Source of the DNA: Triplophysa rosa
Taxonomy: Eukaryota; Chordata; Actinopteri; Cypriniformes; Nemacheilidae
Reading direction: 5' to 3'
DNA: 64,000 bases
NCBI RefSeq assembly: GCF_024868665.1
Contig: NC_079902.1
Span: forward strand, 17,329,154 to 17,393,153
Both the position numbers and the translations under genes were made by a program. Position 1 is the stretch's first letter, and each line of letters opens with the position of its first letter. The notes beneath the pieces were generated by a model that did no database searches, was not told where the DNA came from, and saw nothing but the letters and a program-made list of their open reading frames with translations. This document shows, piece after piece, positions 12,427 through 27,470 of the stretch.

Positions 12427-12595
12427 CCGCGTGTAACTGGAACTGAACACACAAGTACTTTCAGTTCCAAAACAAATGTTAACAAAATAGTCACCATTGT
12501 AAGTACAAAGTAACAAGAAAGATTTGAAATGCTTTGTTTGTTATTTTCATGGCAAGACAGGAAACATAAGGCTCGTGTTAGTGACTCGTGGATGC

Positions 12596-15481
<2,886 letters not shown>

Positions 15482-15711
15482 GCTTCTCTTCCACCGCGAG
15501 AGAAAGGGAAGAAGGGGTGTGGCAAACTGAATAACACTTTCAACAGCCAATCAGAGAGGCGGAACAGGCCACGCTTGAACAAAGTCCGTCGTTTTTCTCT
15601 GCCGACTCAGCGCTGTTGCTTGTCATTGGTCCAAGACTAAACGATTGCTTATACCCAACCAAACGTCTCAATCGAAATAAAAGCATCAATGACTTTCTGA
15701 TACCTGATAGG
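15482..15711 (-). promoter_or_regulatory. adh5 5' UTR and promoter region
   Basis: Short upstream region with CCAAT at 15547-15551 and ATTGG at 15625-15629, bounded by a hAT-type insertion whose target duplication starts at 15704. No TATA box stands out. Confidence 0.4.
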
Positions 15712-16449
15712 TAGTGATGTTACGTTCTGAGCCGAGGCTTCGGAGCGTGTGTCGAGAAATCCTGGAAGCTTTCAGTGAAGCGCGTATCGAGGCTTGTATC
15801 GCTTTAGACCAATGACGTCATAGATGACGTCTGAAGCCTCGCTTCCGCCCGAGTAGTTCAGTAAGCGGTTCGAATCTTGACGCGACATTTTGACAGCTAT
15901 ATAAACCAAGTACCACAAGCACATTCACTGCCCTCTGCCCAGTTAAACCCAGACACTTTCCAGTTTTACAATAATAATATTGCCCCTTCTGCCTATTATG
16001 CCAAATAATTGATTTCCTGTAGCTCAGTGGTAAGAGCATTGCGTTAACACCGCAAGGTTGTGGGTTCGAGCCCAGGGGATTGCACATGCCTATGTATAAA
16101 TAATGCAATGTAAGTCGCTTTGGATAAAAGCGTCTGCCAAATGCATAAATGTTAGTACAATAATTATATTATATACCACCAGAAAATACACATTATATTC
16201 ATATAAATAGATGAGTCTAGGTGGAAATTGATTTTTTTTTCCTTCACCGTTATTTCTAAGCCTTAACTGGCGCAAAGTGCAGTGCATCACAGACCACATC
16301 AGGCACATCTGTAATGTATCTGCCTGTTCTACACTCGTTGGCCACCAGATGGTATTGTGAGCAAATGAAGCCTCGAGAAATGAACCCTTTTGTGAACCAC
16401 TTGGCTGAAAAGCTTCAATGCTTCACGAGGCTTCATCTCGCCATCACTA
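15712..16449. mobile_element. hAT-type non-autonomous element with 8-bp target duplication CTGATAGG
   Basis: The ends TAGTGATG and CATCACTA are inverted. CTGATAGG occurs exactly at 15704-15711 and 16450-16457. Subterminal GAGGCTTC motifs are present in both orientations. There is no transposase frame. A tRNA-derived SINE sits inside at about 16014-16152. The 8-bp duplication and terminal sequence support the hAT superfamily. Confidence 0.88.
16014..16152 (+). mobile_element. tRNA-derived SINE, plus orientation
   Basis: The tRNA-like head has a box A (TAGCTCAGTGGTAAGAGCA) and a box B (GGTTCGAGCCC). The tail, CTTTGGATAAAAGCGTCTGCC, is the 3' end shared by many fish SINEs and L2-like LINEs. It lies within the surrounding hAT-type element, so it inserted later. 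The missing acceptor stem and CCA pairing rule out a functional tRNA gene. Confidence 0.85.
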
Positions 16450-16457
16450 CTGATAGG

Positions 16458-16804
16458 CAGTAAATTATTAGCATAACGTTTGATTGTTAAGGCATTTCGA
16501 GCTGAGGTCAGTCCTCTCAGGAAGAGATTACTTTTTCGATTTTGTTTGGTTCAATTGATAAGGAGGGTCTGGAAAATCTCCTTCAAATACTTATCTTAAC
16601 AGGTAATGCGAAGATATTACAAAACTAAGAATATGTCATCTAATCAGAAAAAAATAGGCAAAACACAATCTACACTTTGATAAAAGCAGATATGTATTTG
16701 CTCACAAACATGTCATTACAAAGGAAAGTGCATCAGAACAGTCTGATAACACATCCCTTACTTACCAAACAAGCTTACAAAGTTGAATTTAAAACAGAGA
16801 CATG
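16458..16804. other. Spacer between hAT insertion and gar1 3' end
   Basis: AT-rich non-coding DNA downstream of gar1; nothing recognised. Confidence 0.45.
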
Positions 16805-16822
16805 TTTGCAAATATACCAGAT

Positions 16823-16828
16823 TTTATT
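16823..16828 (-). promoter_or_regulatory. Candidate polyadenylation signal of gar1
   Basis: AATAAA on the minus strand about 450 nt after the gar1 stop; it would give a 3' UTR of roughly 470 nt. Confidence 0.45.
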
Positions 16829-17276
16829 TTGCAAGTCCATGGTGACAGTGTGGAACTAACATGAATTACAATGTAGAAAATACTGACATCCTTTCCAATC
16901 CAGCAATGAAGTTTTACATTATTGATCTCAGATGAGCTGGCTTTTTTCTTCACACTACACAGTAAGGCAAGCTTGATGTTGGACAGACCGGTACTGGTCC
17001 AGCTTTCAGCAACATGAAAACCAACCAGTTATAGTTGTGGGAGTCACTTGCCATCTTGCACACAGACAAGTGCAACTAAAAACAACAACCTATTTAAATA
17101 AAAATTCCACTGCTGAAAAAATACAAATGGTACAAAAGTAAAAAGTCCAGCTGTACAAGGGAGGCATTAATAAACAGTCCAAAGACTGTATTAGTCCCAA
17201 AAAAGCTGCTTCTGTGTTCTCCCAGGACGTTCCCTCTGCAGATGAAAAACAGGTCACATGTCCTGAAAGACCTTCA

Positions 17277-19161
17277 TCATCTCCCACCTGCAAAGCACAC
17301 ACATTTTTTCTTTGAATGTGAAGGTATAACCTCATTTCTTATATTACCTGGAGATAAATACACAGTGCTATCACTCCAAGTAAATAACACTAACAAATTG
17401 ATAATACTTTTAAATTGGTTTTCCACAGGTGAAAGAAAGTTTGCTTTGCTAAATGTCTTTCAGATCCAGATTCAGTACATTAAATTTGATTTTATTACAA
17501 ATTTTGAGGTTCAACAATTTTAACTCACCTCTAAATCCACGTCCACCACCTCCTCCTCCTCTAAACCCTCCACTTCCACCTCCTCGTCCACCAAAACCTC
17601 CACCTCCTCGTCCACCAAAACCTCCACCACGACCACCGAATCCCCCTCCACGACCACCGAAGCCCCCTCCACGACCTCCACGGAATCCACCTGCAAGTAT
17701 TTCACTCACTTTAGAATAGTCTTTCAGATATCAAAGCTGCACATTACCAGAGATACTTAAGATACTGGACAACCAGTATTGTATGTAGTTTTGAGGGCTT
17801 AAACTTAAGAATGGTCTTACCTCCTCTCCCACCTCTTCCTCCTCCTCTACCTCCTCGAGGAGGACCCTTCTCACCTGGAGGCCTGGGGAGGAACCTCTGA
17901 AGGGGTAGAAGCTTCATGGGGTCGATGTAGAACTGAAAAAGGATTTAAAAAATGTTACAGTACTATTTGACACATCGAAATAGCTAATAATGAAAGCAAA
18001 AAATAAAAAGGATGAGAAAGGACAGTATAAAACCCATGTTTCCTTAATCACTATATTAAAACAACACAAATTAAAAGATTTGTTCTTTCAAAAAGTAATT
18101 TCACACCAGTAAAACAATGAGAATGGACACATTTTGTAAAAACTATCTACAAAGAGGAAAAGTGAAAATGACAAATATGGTAAAAAACTGCAAAGCCATT
18201 ATAAATGACAGCTTACCTTCTGCAACTTCTTGAATGAGGATGCCTTCATATTTTGAGAAAGTTTGACAGAAAAATACTGAGGGTTTAATTAAGGACTTTC
18301 ATATATTTATGGAGGGATGGGGATTTTAGCAGATTAGACGGTTTCAACTGCAACAAAAATGTTATGTGACCCAAACTTAATTATTGGTAGATCTCTGCAA
18401 AAAATCAATAACAACAAAGTCTCTGTAGAGTAGATTATTATATTACATTTTATATAAACTAAAATATTAACAAATTAAACATAATATAAATTGTTATATT
18501 ATACAGACCATTAAATAAATATCACTTGCAGTAACTTTTAAGGATACAAAATCACGAAGTTGTCCAAAGATCTCGTCGACCTTTCCAATCTGTTCTTTGT
18601 TTTCCAGGTAAACAGGAGCATTGAAGTAAGGAACTTTGTTTTCCTCCGTCACGCATTTACAGACAATGTCATCCTCACAGGGGTGCATGAACTCTCCGAC
18701 GGCTGTAAGATTAGGTTGATCAATACAAGGGTTTAAGGTCACTTTTTCATTTTAGAATCAAAACTATGAATAGCACAATTTGTAAAAAAATAAATAATTT
18801 GTAATCGTGCTCTTTGGTAATTTATCATCAACCAGCTTCTTGAGGTATTAACCTGACATGCATTTAGACATAAACATTCCAATTAAAAGGTGTTTCAAGA
18901 TCATAAGAAACATTTAAGTTAAATGAGTATATATACTTTAAATCTATTGTATGGACACAAGTATTTGAAACAGACAGGAAATAAGTCGGCTTTACCGACA
19001 ACATGTTCCGGTGGACCATAATCCTGCTGCCTGTTAAATCCACCTCGTCCACCTCCTCTACCACCTCCAAACCCGCCACCTCTACCACCTCCAAATCCGC
19101 CACCTCTATTAAAACCGCCGCCACGACCCCCTCCTCGACCACCACCTCCGCGGAATGACAT
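17277..19161 (-). CDS. gar1: H/ACA ribonucleoprotein subunit Gar1 (six coding exons)
   Basis: Nucleolar and Cajal-body protein of H/ACA snoRNPs, which pseudouridylate rRNA and snRNA and include telomerase RNP. Minus-strand coding exons are 18996-19161, 18548-18702, 18217-18276, 17821-17932, 17529-17690 and 17277-17287 (666 nt, 221 aa; human 217). The protein is an N-terminal RGG/FGG-rich stretch (residues 1-45), the conserved core from about 48 to 140 ([63 protein letters not shown]), then a long RGG tail ending RGGR. The RGG repeats are methylation and RNA-binding sites in the family. The exon 2 donor (TTTT|GTATCC) is weak. The exon at 17529-17690 is 162 nt and phase-symmetric, so skipping it would keep the frame. 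A CACAG acceptor just before the ATG suggests a 5' non-coding exon. Confidence 0.95.
17530..17690 (-). repeat. GGA/GGT-rich minisatellite encoding the Gar1 RGG tail
   Basis: Tandem units of about 24-27 nt (such as GGTCGTGGAGGGGG plus TTCGGT) encode repeated FGGRGGG blocks. On the plus strand the array is C-rich and opens a spurious proline-rich frame. Confidence 0.85.
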
Positions 19162-19171
19162 GGTGAAAACC

Positions 19172-20200
19172 CTGTGTGAAGTGAACACATGGAAGATAAA
19201 TGTTTACACAAACCAGCAATGCCGAGCTACGAGGAATCTAACTGAAGTTTCCAGACAAATCCCAGAAAAACGATTTACAGGTTTGGTGTAATTTAGACAG
19301 AACTTCTTATCACAGCAATATACACTCAGTTACGGTAAATTACAGGAATGCTGCTACAATGGAAGCAGAGATCAGTTCACAGCATATCGAACAGTTCCAA
19401 GTGGAGAAGTCAGACCATTAGTATTTACAGATTACCATAAAACAAATATGCGCCGATATGAGAAGTCAAATTACCTTCAAAGATAATCGGTTGGTCTATA
19501 AAAATGCACGCCGTTGACTGGCAACACATGTGCCTTCACTGTCTGCCGTAAACGAATTCTCTCTGCCTGGTTTACAGACTGTCGTAAACATGGAAGTAGT
19601 TATGGGGCGCTAGGGGCGCACGTCTCATGTAATAAAACGCATATTTTGTTCTCATTTTCTGTTGCATAACGGACAAACACTTTCCCAGGGTAGAGATGCA
19701 GTACAGGTTTTCATAACTAGAACAAATCAAAGCTATATGTAAATAAAATAGCAGAATTAATGAGCTAGGATCTAACGGATCTTTTCTCGTATCATATCTA
19801 AGTAGACATGTTTTTTGTTTTCATTATTTCCACACCCCCAAATCTTGAATGTCTTTTATAATACTTTATGTAAGAAATTATGTTTTGCCTATTACAATAA
19901 TACAAAATAACATGACATTCTGTATGGAGGCAGACAGTGAGTATACCAGCAGAGGTCACTCTTGACACACGATAAACTAGCTTTAGATTACAGTATCTAT
20001 GAAGGGGCTGAGATGGTCGTGAAGGACCAGAACATTTGGATTCTGATCAGGGACAGCTGGCTCTCCTGGGTCTTCACCGGAGAATGCGATATCTGTAAAT
20101 AGAAGTCAGTTTCCCCCGAATCTCTCTACCTCATTTTTTTCTCTAATGCCGCAGGCAACTGTCAGCATCCAGCATGGGAACTTGAGTAGTGTGCTGAGAG
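19172..20200. other. Upstream region of gar1
   Basis: Probably holds a gar1 5' UTR intron and non-coding first exon; the acceptor is at 19172-19173 (minus strand). A GC-richer patch near 19590-19625 (GGGGCGCTAGGGGCGC) is a candidate promoter area. No other gene is seen. Confidence 0.4.
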
Positions 20201-20225
20201 AGAGGGAGAGAGCGATAGACAGCCT

Positions 20226-20257
<32 letters not shown>
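20198..20257 (+). repeat. (GA)n microsatellite
   Basis: Imperfect GA/GAGA run, cleanest at about 20229-20255. Confidence 0.9.
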
Positions 20258-20258
<1 letters not shown>

Positions 20259-23112
20259 TACCCTACATCAAACACATCACTGCACTTTATGTGGAGCTTA
20301 TTACAAGCTTGTGTTGTATATGTTTTATCACAAATACCTTTACACCCAACCTTAACCCTTTTAGAATATAAATCCTGTTTATACCTGCAAGACCTCAAAC
20401 CCTACAGTGCCCGGAATTTTAACTCCACTGGAAATTTGAGAGACTACTGCTTCTGAATGTCACACACATGCTAGTTCAGAAGCTGTGCTGCTTTTCATAA
20501 CACCAGAGATGAAAACCATACCCAGACAATATTTTGGTTTGTGCAACAAATTTGTATTTGATGCATTTTTAGAACATCAAAATATAATTTCTTTCATATT
20601 TTGCTCATCATACATTGTATATTCATCTTACGTCTACACTGTGGTATTAACATTCAGTTGCAGGGAGATTGCACTCGATGAAACCTTGTGCACTGTGTCT
20701 GAAATGTCTAAATATTGACTAATATTTCATCTTTAAGAGAGCCAAAGTATTTTGTTCCATCTAGGACAGCAGCATTCAAAGCAAAAGTATTTTTTAATGC
20801 TTTCTTGTTCTTACATTTGCCTATACAGTTCAAAACCTTGATCGGTGTAAATTCCTGTTACTGTATGTTTGCCGCTGTTGCAAATACCTATTGAACATTT
20901 CAGGACACAAACCATGTGATTCAATTACACTTACAGGGGGACTGTTTCGTATCCCGTTGTATCGATTTCATGGTTCGGTAATCTGTGATAGTCACAATGG
21001 TCAGTCAGATTACGGGGTAAAGGAGACAATGTGGCCTTTTAGGCATTAATGGGGGGAAAGACTGTTAATTGCCCCAGACTGTTCAAAGTAAATTAATTAT
21101 TGATCGACTACGTCACTCTTTTTCTGTACTTACATAGCTTTACAAATCCTTTTATCTCCCTTTGGTGTAAGTACATTTCCGCTCTGGCATAATCACATAC
21201 TAAGGGAAGCCCATGGGCCAGTAAGCACCTCATTAAATCCAAAAAGTTGTTTGTTTTGGATTTGTCTGTGTGTGATGTTTGTCCTTATATTGACACTTCT
21301 TATGAGACACTTTTAGTTCATTCTCTCACCGTAATAGTACCCTCTTCGCCTGCCTAAGCCCGCCACGTACGATTAGCGTGTCATTACCTGTGGACATAAC
21401 GGAGAAAAGGAGAGATAGGCGGTAACTAATTGAAATCACTTGTGTGGGCTGTGGCCCTGCGAGATGGCTAGCATCCAATCTCTGTTCAGGATGACACTAA
21501 ATACAAAGCGCAGATCCAAGCCAACCTAAGCCTGCATCATTATTCTGCACATTGATTTTCCACTGGGCCTCCAAAGACAGGCTGCTCTTTGAAATGAAAT
21601 ATAAACAAAGTACCAGCATGATATAACAGCATTTTTATTCTGCTTCAGGAGACAGCTAGCCCCACGGATTAGAGGTTTCAGTCAAAGAAACGCAAGTGGT
21701 GCGTAAGTGTGTGTCCATTTCAAATGGTGCACTGTTCTCTCTGCTGTTTAAATAATGCTCGCTCTCTGATCGGGTTGAGTCGGTTCATTCTGAGTGGGTG
21801 AGGAATATAAGGTGGACTGAGCCTACAGGGACATCTGAAGACAGGTCATCTGATACTAAGAGTCAGGCTGTGATGCATTCTGAGATGGTATTTCACCACA
21901 CAAGATAAGAGCTGGCATTATGTTTGGTTTTAATGCTTTGACAAGCCGGGTCTGATTTAAGGAAACTGAGTGATGGGTTTAGATCAGGGCTTGGAAGAAG
22001 AGCCGTGATAAAGGTCAAATCTGTTAGGATCCCAGAGTTATTTTTCAGTTTTTTTGAGGATGTGTTGGCCGAGAATACTGTGGTTCTTAAAAAAAAAAGA
22101 AAATGTATCCTTTTTGAATTAATTTCTCATGAAATGCTGTGTCTGTATATCCACTCCAGTGCTGGACATTTGGATGAAACTCACGTTACATTCAACAGAT
22201 GGACTCTTTGATCACATTAAAAAATATCACCATAATGTTATGGCTACAAATAAGAGACAAGTCAAAATACACCATGCCACCAGGTCAGATAATTGTTAGT
22301 TGTAAGCAGATCTCTCTTTTTTTGTACTTTGATGTTAGTAAATCAAATACGTTAATGGATTGTAATTGGTTCCCTTTGATATCGGCCAGTTTTTACACCT
22401 TCCATCTTTCATTCAGTGTCGCAATGATGGCCAAGATTATACCCTGAAAGCACCTATACATACAAATAGCAGTGTCATTAGAGCAGAGAGGTTTTTCCAT
22501 GCTCTCGCTGCCCTTACTGTTCATCCACACAATCCTTTCAACAAAATCAGAGAAGATAATGTGTATTATTAGCTTTCTCATTCTCTAATAAGTGATGGAT
22601 GAGTGCTTGCTCCTCCATGCATTTGTTTCCAGGTGGAACCGGTCTGCAAGGCATTATCTGGTGGCATCCTTAGATGACTCTGGCTCTAGAGGAACAGTTA
22701 TCCCGTTTACTTTCATGTGATTCCAAACCTGTATTATTAAATTATGTTTATGTCAGTATTGCTCAAATATGATAAACTTGTAATATAGTCATTTGAAACA
22801 CATTTCAAATTTTAAAAAATGTATAGGCTACCTAAATGTTAAACGTTCTGCTGATAGTTTAAAATGGCGTAAAGTAAAGTCAGTGATGACAGAATTTGTA
22901 TTGTTCGGATTAACCCTTTTTTAAAAGCACATTATGTACGATTTTGCTTTAAAATGTTCAAAAATCAATAGCACAGTGCTATTTTTCACATACAATACAT
23001 CAAATGTTTCCAACGGTGTTTAAATTGCCATTTAAACCAGTGTAACGTTCCTTTTTTAGTTTTAGTTGTAGTTTAGTTTTTATTTATTTTCAGTTGATCA
23101 TTTCAGTGACTT
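20258..23112. other. Intergenic DNA, complex and partly conserved-looking
   Basis: No exon-like conserved peptide is seen in either strand. Stretches around 20930-21560 are high-complexity with homeobox-type TAATTAATTATTGAT motifs and lack obvious repeats, so they could be non-coding regulatory elements. That is inference only. Confidence 0.4.
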
Positions 23113-23446
23113 AAAGGAGCAATGTGGAGATTTTAGCGGCATCTGAATGAAGGGTTATGTTTTTCTTTCCTTAGAATGAGCTATTTCTATTTACATACAG
23201 CGCGGGTCTGCTTGCATGGATTGTTGTTGCCATGTCCCCATGTTGTTTCTACAGTATTCCTTTATTGACAAACTGCTCTACAGAACGTGTTTCGTAAATA
23301 TGTTATCTCATTTGGGAAAGAAGCGAAATTGTGATGACATTTTAGTACTCTCTCAGCTTCCGTAGTGCTTCAAAAGGGAGGGGTGGAGTGAGCCGTTGGT
23401 TACAATTCACACCACTAGATGCTGCTAAAATACACAATGGTCCTTT
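23113..23446. mobile_element. Inverted-repeat MITE
   Basis: The left end AAAGGAGCAATGTGGAGA continues to TTTTAGCGGCATCT. The right end, in reverse complement, reads AAAGGACCATTGTG then TTTTAGCAGCATCT. A related half-copy lies at 59376-59450. No coding capacity. Confidence 0.65.
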
Positions 23447-24632
23447 AAGTTTTTTTCCCACTGTTATTCCCATAATTTATTTGATTTCAATAACAGAAAT
23501 GTTTCAAAAGTTTTCATTTCAGATTGCGTTGTGAAAATTTTTATATGTATATAAATAGTAAGTCAGCCTTTTTGCAAATGCTGTGGTTACGTGCAAATGT
23601 GAAGAAAACAAAAAGTTTTTATCAGAAGTCAAATGGAATGTAAAAACTTTGGAGCTCATGATCTCAAAACTGCTCAGAATGCAGGTAGAACCTTATAATT
23701 GCAAGGCGACAAAATTGTGAGTAGTAGCATTACACATTATGTAACTTGCAGCTAGTTTATTAGAACGACATAAAAATGTGATCAAACATCATGGTTATAA
23801 AACTTCAATTATGTAATTCATGAACATTTGTGAGTCTTACTGCGTACCCCATCGTGTCATCCTATTCTCATTCACCTCATGATCAAGGAATGCCTTTGTT
23901 ATTGTTTTGAATATTTGACCTCTAGTTGCGAAAATTACATACTGTTCCTATAAGGACAACACAGTTTGCAGGAATAATCACAGATATGGGTGAACTATGA
24001 ACTGGAGAGCTGCTCATTCGATCACCTCTGAGCCCTTGAGCAAGGCACTCTATCTGTAATTAGTCTAGAAGAATCCACTATGGATAGATGCATCCTTTAA
24101 ATGTCGAGGAACTATGTACCATGATTGGATATATGTTTAAGGTCACTAACATTTGGAGAGACAGTTAATTACCAGGATTGCTTGCTTATTAGTCTTGTAA
24201 GTCTACAGCGGGGGTTCTGAATCTCACTCTGTGAGGTGCAGTTTCCTGCAGAGTTTAGTTCCGACCCGCTCTAAACACCTGGATGTACTGTCATTTTCAA
24301 GTAAACCCAAAGACCTTGATTAGCTGATTCAGGTGTTTGATTAATGCTGGAAATGCTGGGTGAATTCCAAATGCTGTTTTTGTGCCCTTGAAGGGCACTG
24401 CGGGAAGGGGATGGTACTCATTGAGTCCTTCCAAAAAGTAATGAGAAACTAAATCCTCTCATGGATTTTATGTTATCAAGGTAACATTCAAATAGAAATA
24501 AAGTGGCAGTGTCATGTGTAGCAAACATGCATGAGCGAGACAGCGATGTTCTGCACTCTTCATTTTAAGCAGTTCGCTTATCTCCGCTCTAAAATCTTAG
24601 TTATTGAATTGTGCGTTGTGAGTCCTCATGGG
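23447..24632. other. Intergenic DNA
   Basis: AT-rich, no gene recognised. A short GAGCAAGGCACTCT string near 24040 resembles the middle of a tRNA-derived SINE, but it is too small to call. Confidence 0.4.
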
Positions 24633-25439
24633 CAGGGGTGCACATAAGTTTTTCTATCTGGTTCTCAAGAGAGCACCTGGAGATTCGGTTTGGTGCTCAC
24701 ATTGCACATAGTGTGACAAATTATATTTACCTATTAAAAATAAAAGTAAAAAAGTAGTTACTTTTTAATGAACAATAAACAAAACAATAAAGTGGGATAA
24801 TACTATATTTATATTACTTTAAAGTACACTTAAAATACAATGGTAATGTATTTCTTCTTGTTTTTCTTTTTACATTAGTAAATATTAATTTTCAACACCA
24901 ATTTTGAAACCTAAAACGACAACCTTTTTGGTTTTTGGCAGGTTGCTGGGAACTGCACTTGGGAACGCACGTGGAGACTTGCGGTGCGGAGCTAGGATCG
25001 AGTATAGCATAGAGAAACACAAGCTGCGTGCAAGTGTCAAGTTTAAACAGCTTGTCCTTTTAGAACGTTTAAGAGAAGCGGTGTTTTGGTAGACGTGCAG
25101 CGCAGTTCCAGACATTCACAGAGGCTGCGCGTGCCGCGTGCTTCTCTAGTAACGAAAGCAGAACCAACAAAGGCGGAGCTACCAATACTCCATTTTTCAT
25201 CATTTACACCCAGGTCCCGTTTAACACCGGGAACAAACGAGATATAAGTAGATTTGGCAGCATTCAGTACAAACGGAAATCTTATCCAGTATTACATTTA
25301 GTCGGTCTAAAACAGTGATTGTGCATCAAAAGGTTTCAACCATGTCAGTACGCAAATGAGCGTTCTAAACTTATTTACAGAGCGCATTTTTAATTTTGGT
25401 CGCGCATGCGCACCTGCGCACCACTTATGTGCATCCCTG
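24633..25439. mobile_element. hAT-type non-autonomous element with 8-bp target duplication CTCATGGG
   Basis: The left end CAGGGGTGCACATAAGT and right end ACTTATGTGCATCCCTG are inverted repeats with one mismatch. CTCATGGG is exact at 24625-24632 and 25440-25447. The 807-bp body has only short ORFs with no transposase motifs. Confidence 0.88.
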
Positions 25440-25893
25440 CTCATGGGCCTATTTGGAAGAAATATCCTTTTCCTCTATAAGTCTTCCTCACTTTTCCATT
25501 ATATGTCACATCAATGTTTCAATAGTCCCTGTGTTTGTGCCAAATATGGTCCTATCTGCTTTATCCAAAATATTCTGCTGACCACAGCAGTGCTGAATCA
25601 TGCACATTTTCAAGAGCAGAACCCAGCAGAAACAGCAAGAGTTGATGTTTCTTTCTATCTGCTGATGGGGTTTCGGTTCTCGACCATAAAAAAGATACTC
25701 TCAAGCTTAGTATCTCAAAGTCATGCCACATTGAAGAATTCCAAACAGAGTTGTCTTCATCTGGCCTCTGCTTGGCGGTAAAAATCAGTATAAACATACA
25801 ACTGATATTTCAGTTTCAACTTCAGTTTATTTGTTAAATTATTAATTACCAACTTTGAATCTTATACAGCTGCATTAAAAATTCCTCGTTTGT

Positions 25894-25938
25894 AGGTTGC
25901 TTTGGATAAAAGTGTCTGTTACATCTAAATGTAAATGG
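25894..25938 (+). mobile_element. SINE 3' tail fragment
   Basis: GTTGCTTTGGATAAAAGTGT matches the tail of the SINE at 16014-16152; the tRNA-like head is missing. Confidence 0.6.
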
Positions 25939-26377
25939 CATGTAATGATGTGTCACATGTCACCTTTACAGTTTTCTTGATTTCTCTTTGCACATTGGTA
26001 GAGATTGGTTGGTATGCTTTGAGGCAGAAAATGTCACAACCTCACACCCCTAAGTAAAACAAACCCCACTCTGCACTCTTTGACCTTTATTCATCTCAAG
26101 ACACCACACATTCCTCTGTGTGATGCCATAGACACTTTATGTAAAAATATTTTTTTATATCAAAAATAAAATGTTTCTGCTAAAGTCACGCCCTCCATAT
26201 CCGACTTAAATGCGCACATGCATTGATGGGTTGGGTAAACTTGCGTAAGAGGAAGAAAGGGAGGTGGGGGTGAACAGTGAGGAAGATGACGGGAGTCATT
26301 TAAGCACTGACACTTCCACCCACACTCATACTGCAGCCAGCTCGTCTCATCTGCAGTAGTTCCATGTTAAATGCTAT

Positions 26378-26605
<228 letters not shown>

Positions 26606-27470
26606 TCCCTTGATGTCTCCTCTCTCTCTCTCTGCCTCATCCATGTGTTGTGCTCGATAAAGAGACCACAAGCATTTCAATAAACACCAGAGTAAAATGA
26701 ACATTTGTGTTCCTGGGCTCATTTCTCATTATTTATTATCCTGGAATAGCATTAAGCAGTATCATATTGTATATATTTGATCATATATTATATAAAGCAA
26801 ACTGATGAAAAAATAAATAAATAGGTTTATGTAAAATGTCCAAGAATTGTAAATAGTTAATAGTTTATATGCGAATTGACTTAAAAAGCAATTTTGTTTG
26901 CTTTGTCTATCATTGTAGAGAGTATTTTTATCTTCCTGCACAGTATGCACCTTCTTAGGCCTATTATTCACAATTATAGAAAACTTTTATCTACTCAGCC
27001 ATGGTGTATTGAGTTATTGTTGTTTAGTGTAAATTATGTTGTTAAAAGCTGATCATTAAGTCATCGTTTTTGTAGAAAGATATTAGGCCAAGCAATAAAA
27101 ATATATATAAAACCGTTTTGAGATTAAAGTCATTATAATGCGAAATTAAACCCGCATTTTTTCGGGGTAAAAAGTCGAAATTAAATGTTGAGAATAAACT
27201 TAATAAATTTCGAGAATAAAGTCGTTGTGTTTCGAGAAAAAACTCGTTAAATTTCGAGAAAAAACTCTTTGAGAATAAAGTAGTGTTAAAAACGTGTTAA
27301 ATTCTTCTAAAGCAGTGGTCGCCAACCCGTCGATCGCGATCGACTGGTCGATCTTTTGAGACGTTACTGTCGATCCCCGAAAGTAGGCTAATAGGAAAAT
27401 GGAGAGACAAATTATTGTGCCTGATCATGTCCAGTTTTGCAGCGCATCTTGTTTCTCTTCATTCAGGTTG

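Noticed and set aside
16014..16100. Possible tRNA gene with box A and box B
   Set aside because: It continues into a SINE tail, lacks an acceptor stem, and sits inside a hAT-type element.
17453..17719. 88-codon plus-strand proline-rich ORF
   Set aside because: It is the antisense shadow of the Gar1 RGG exon.
24000..24060. Possible fragment of the second SINE family (GAGCAAGGCACTCT)
   Set aside because: Only about 14-20 matching bases; too short to call.
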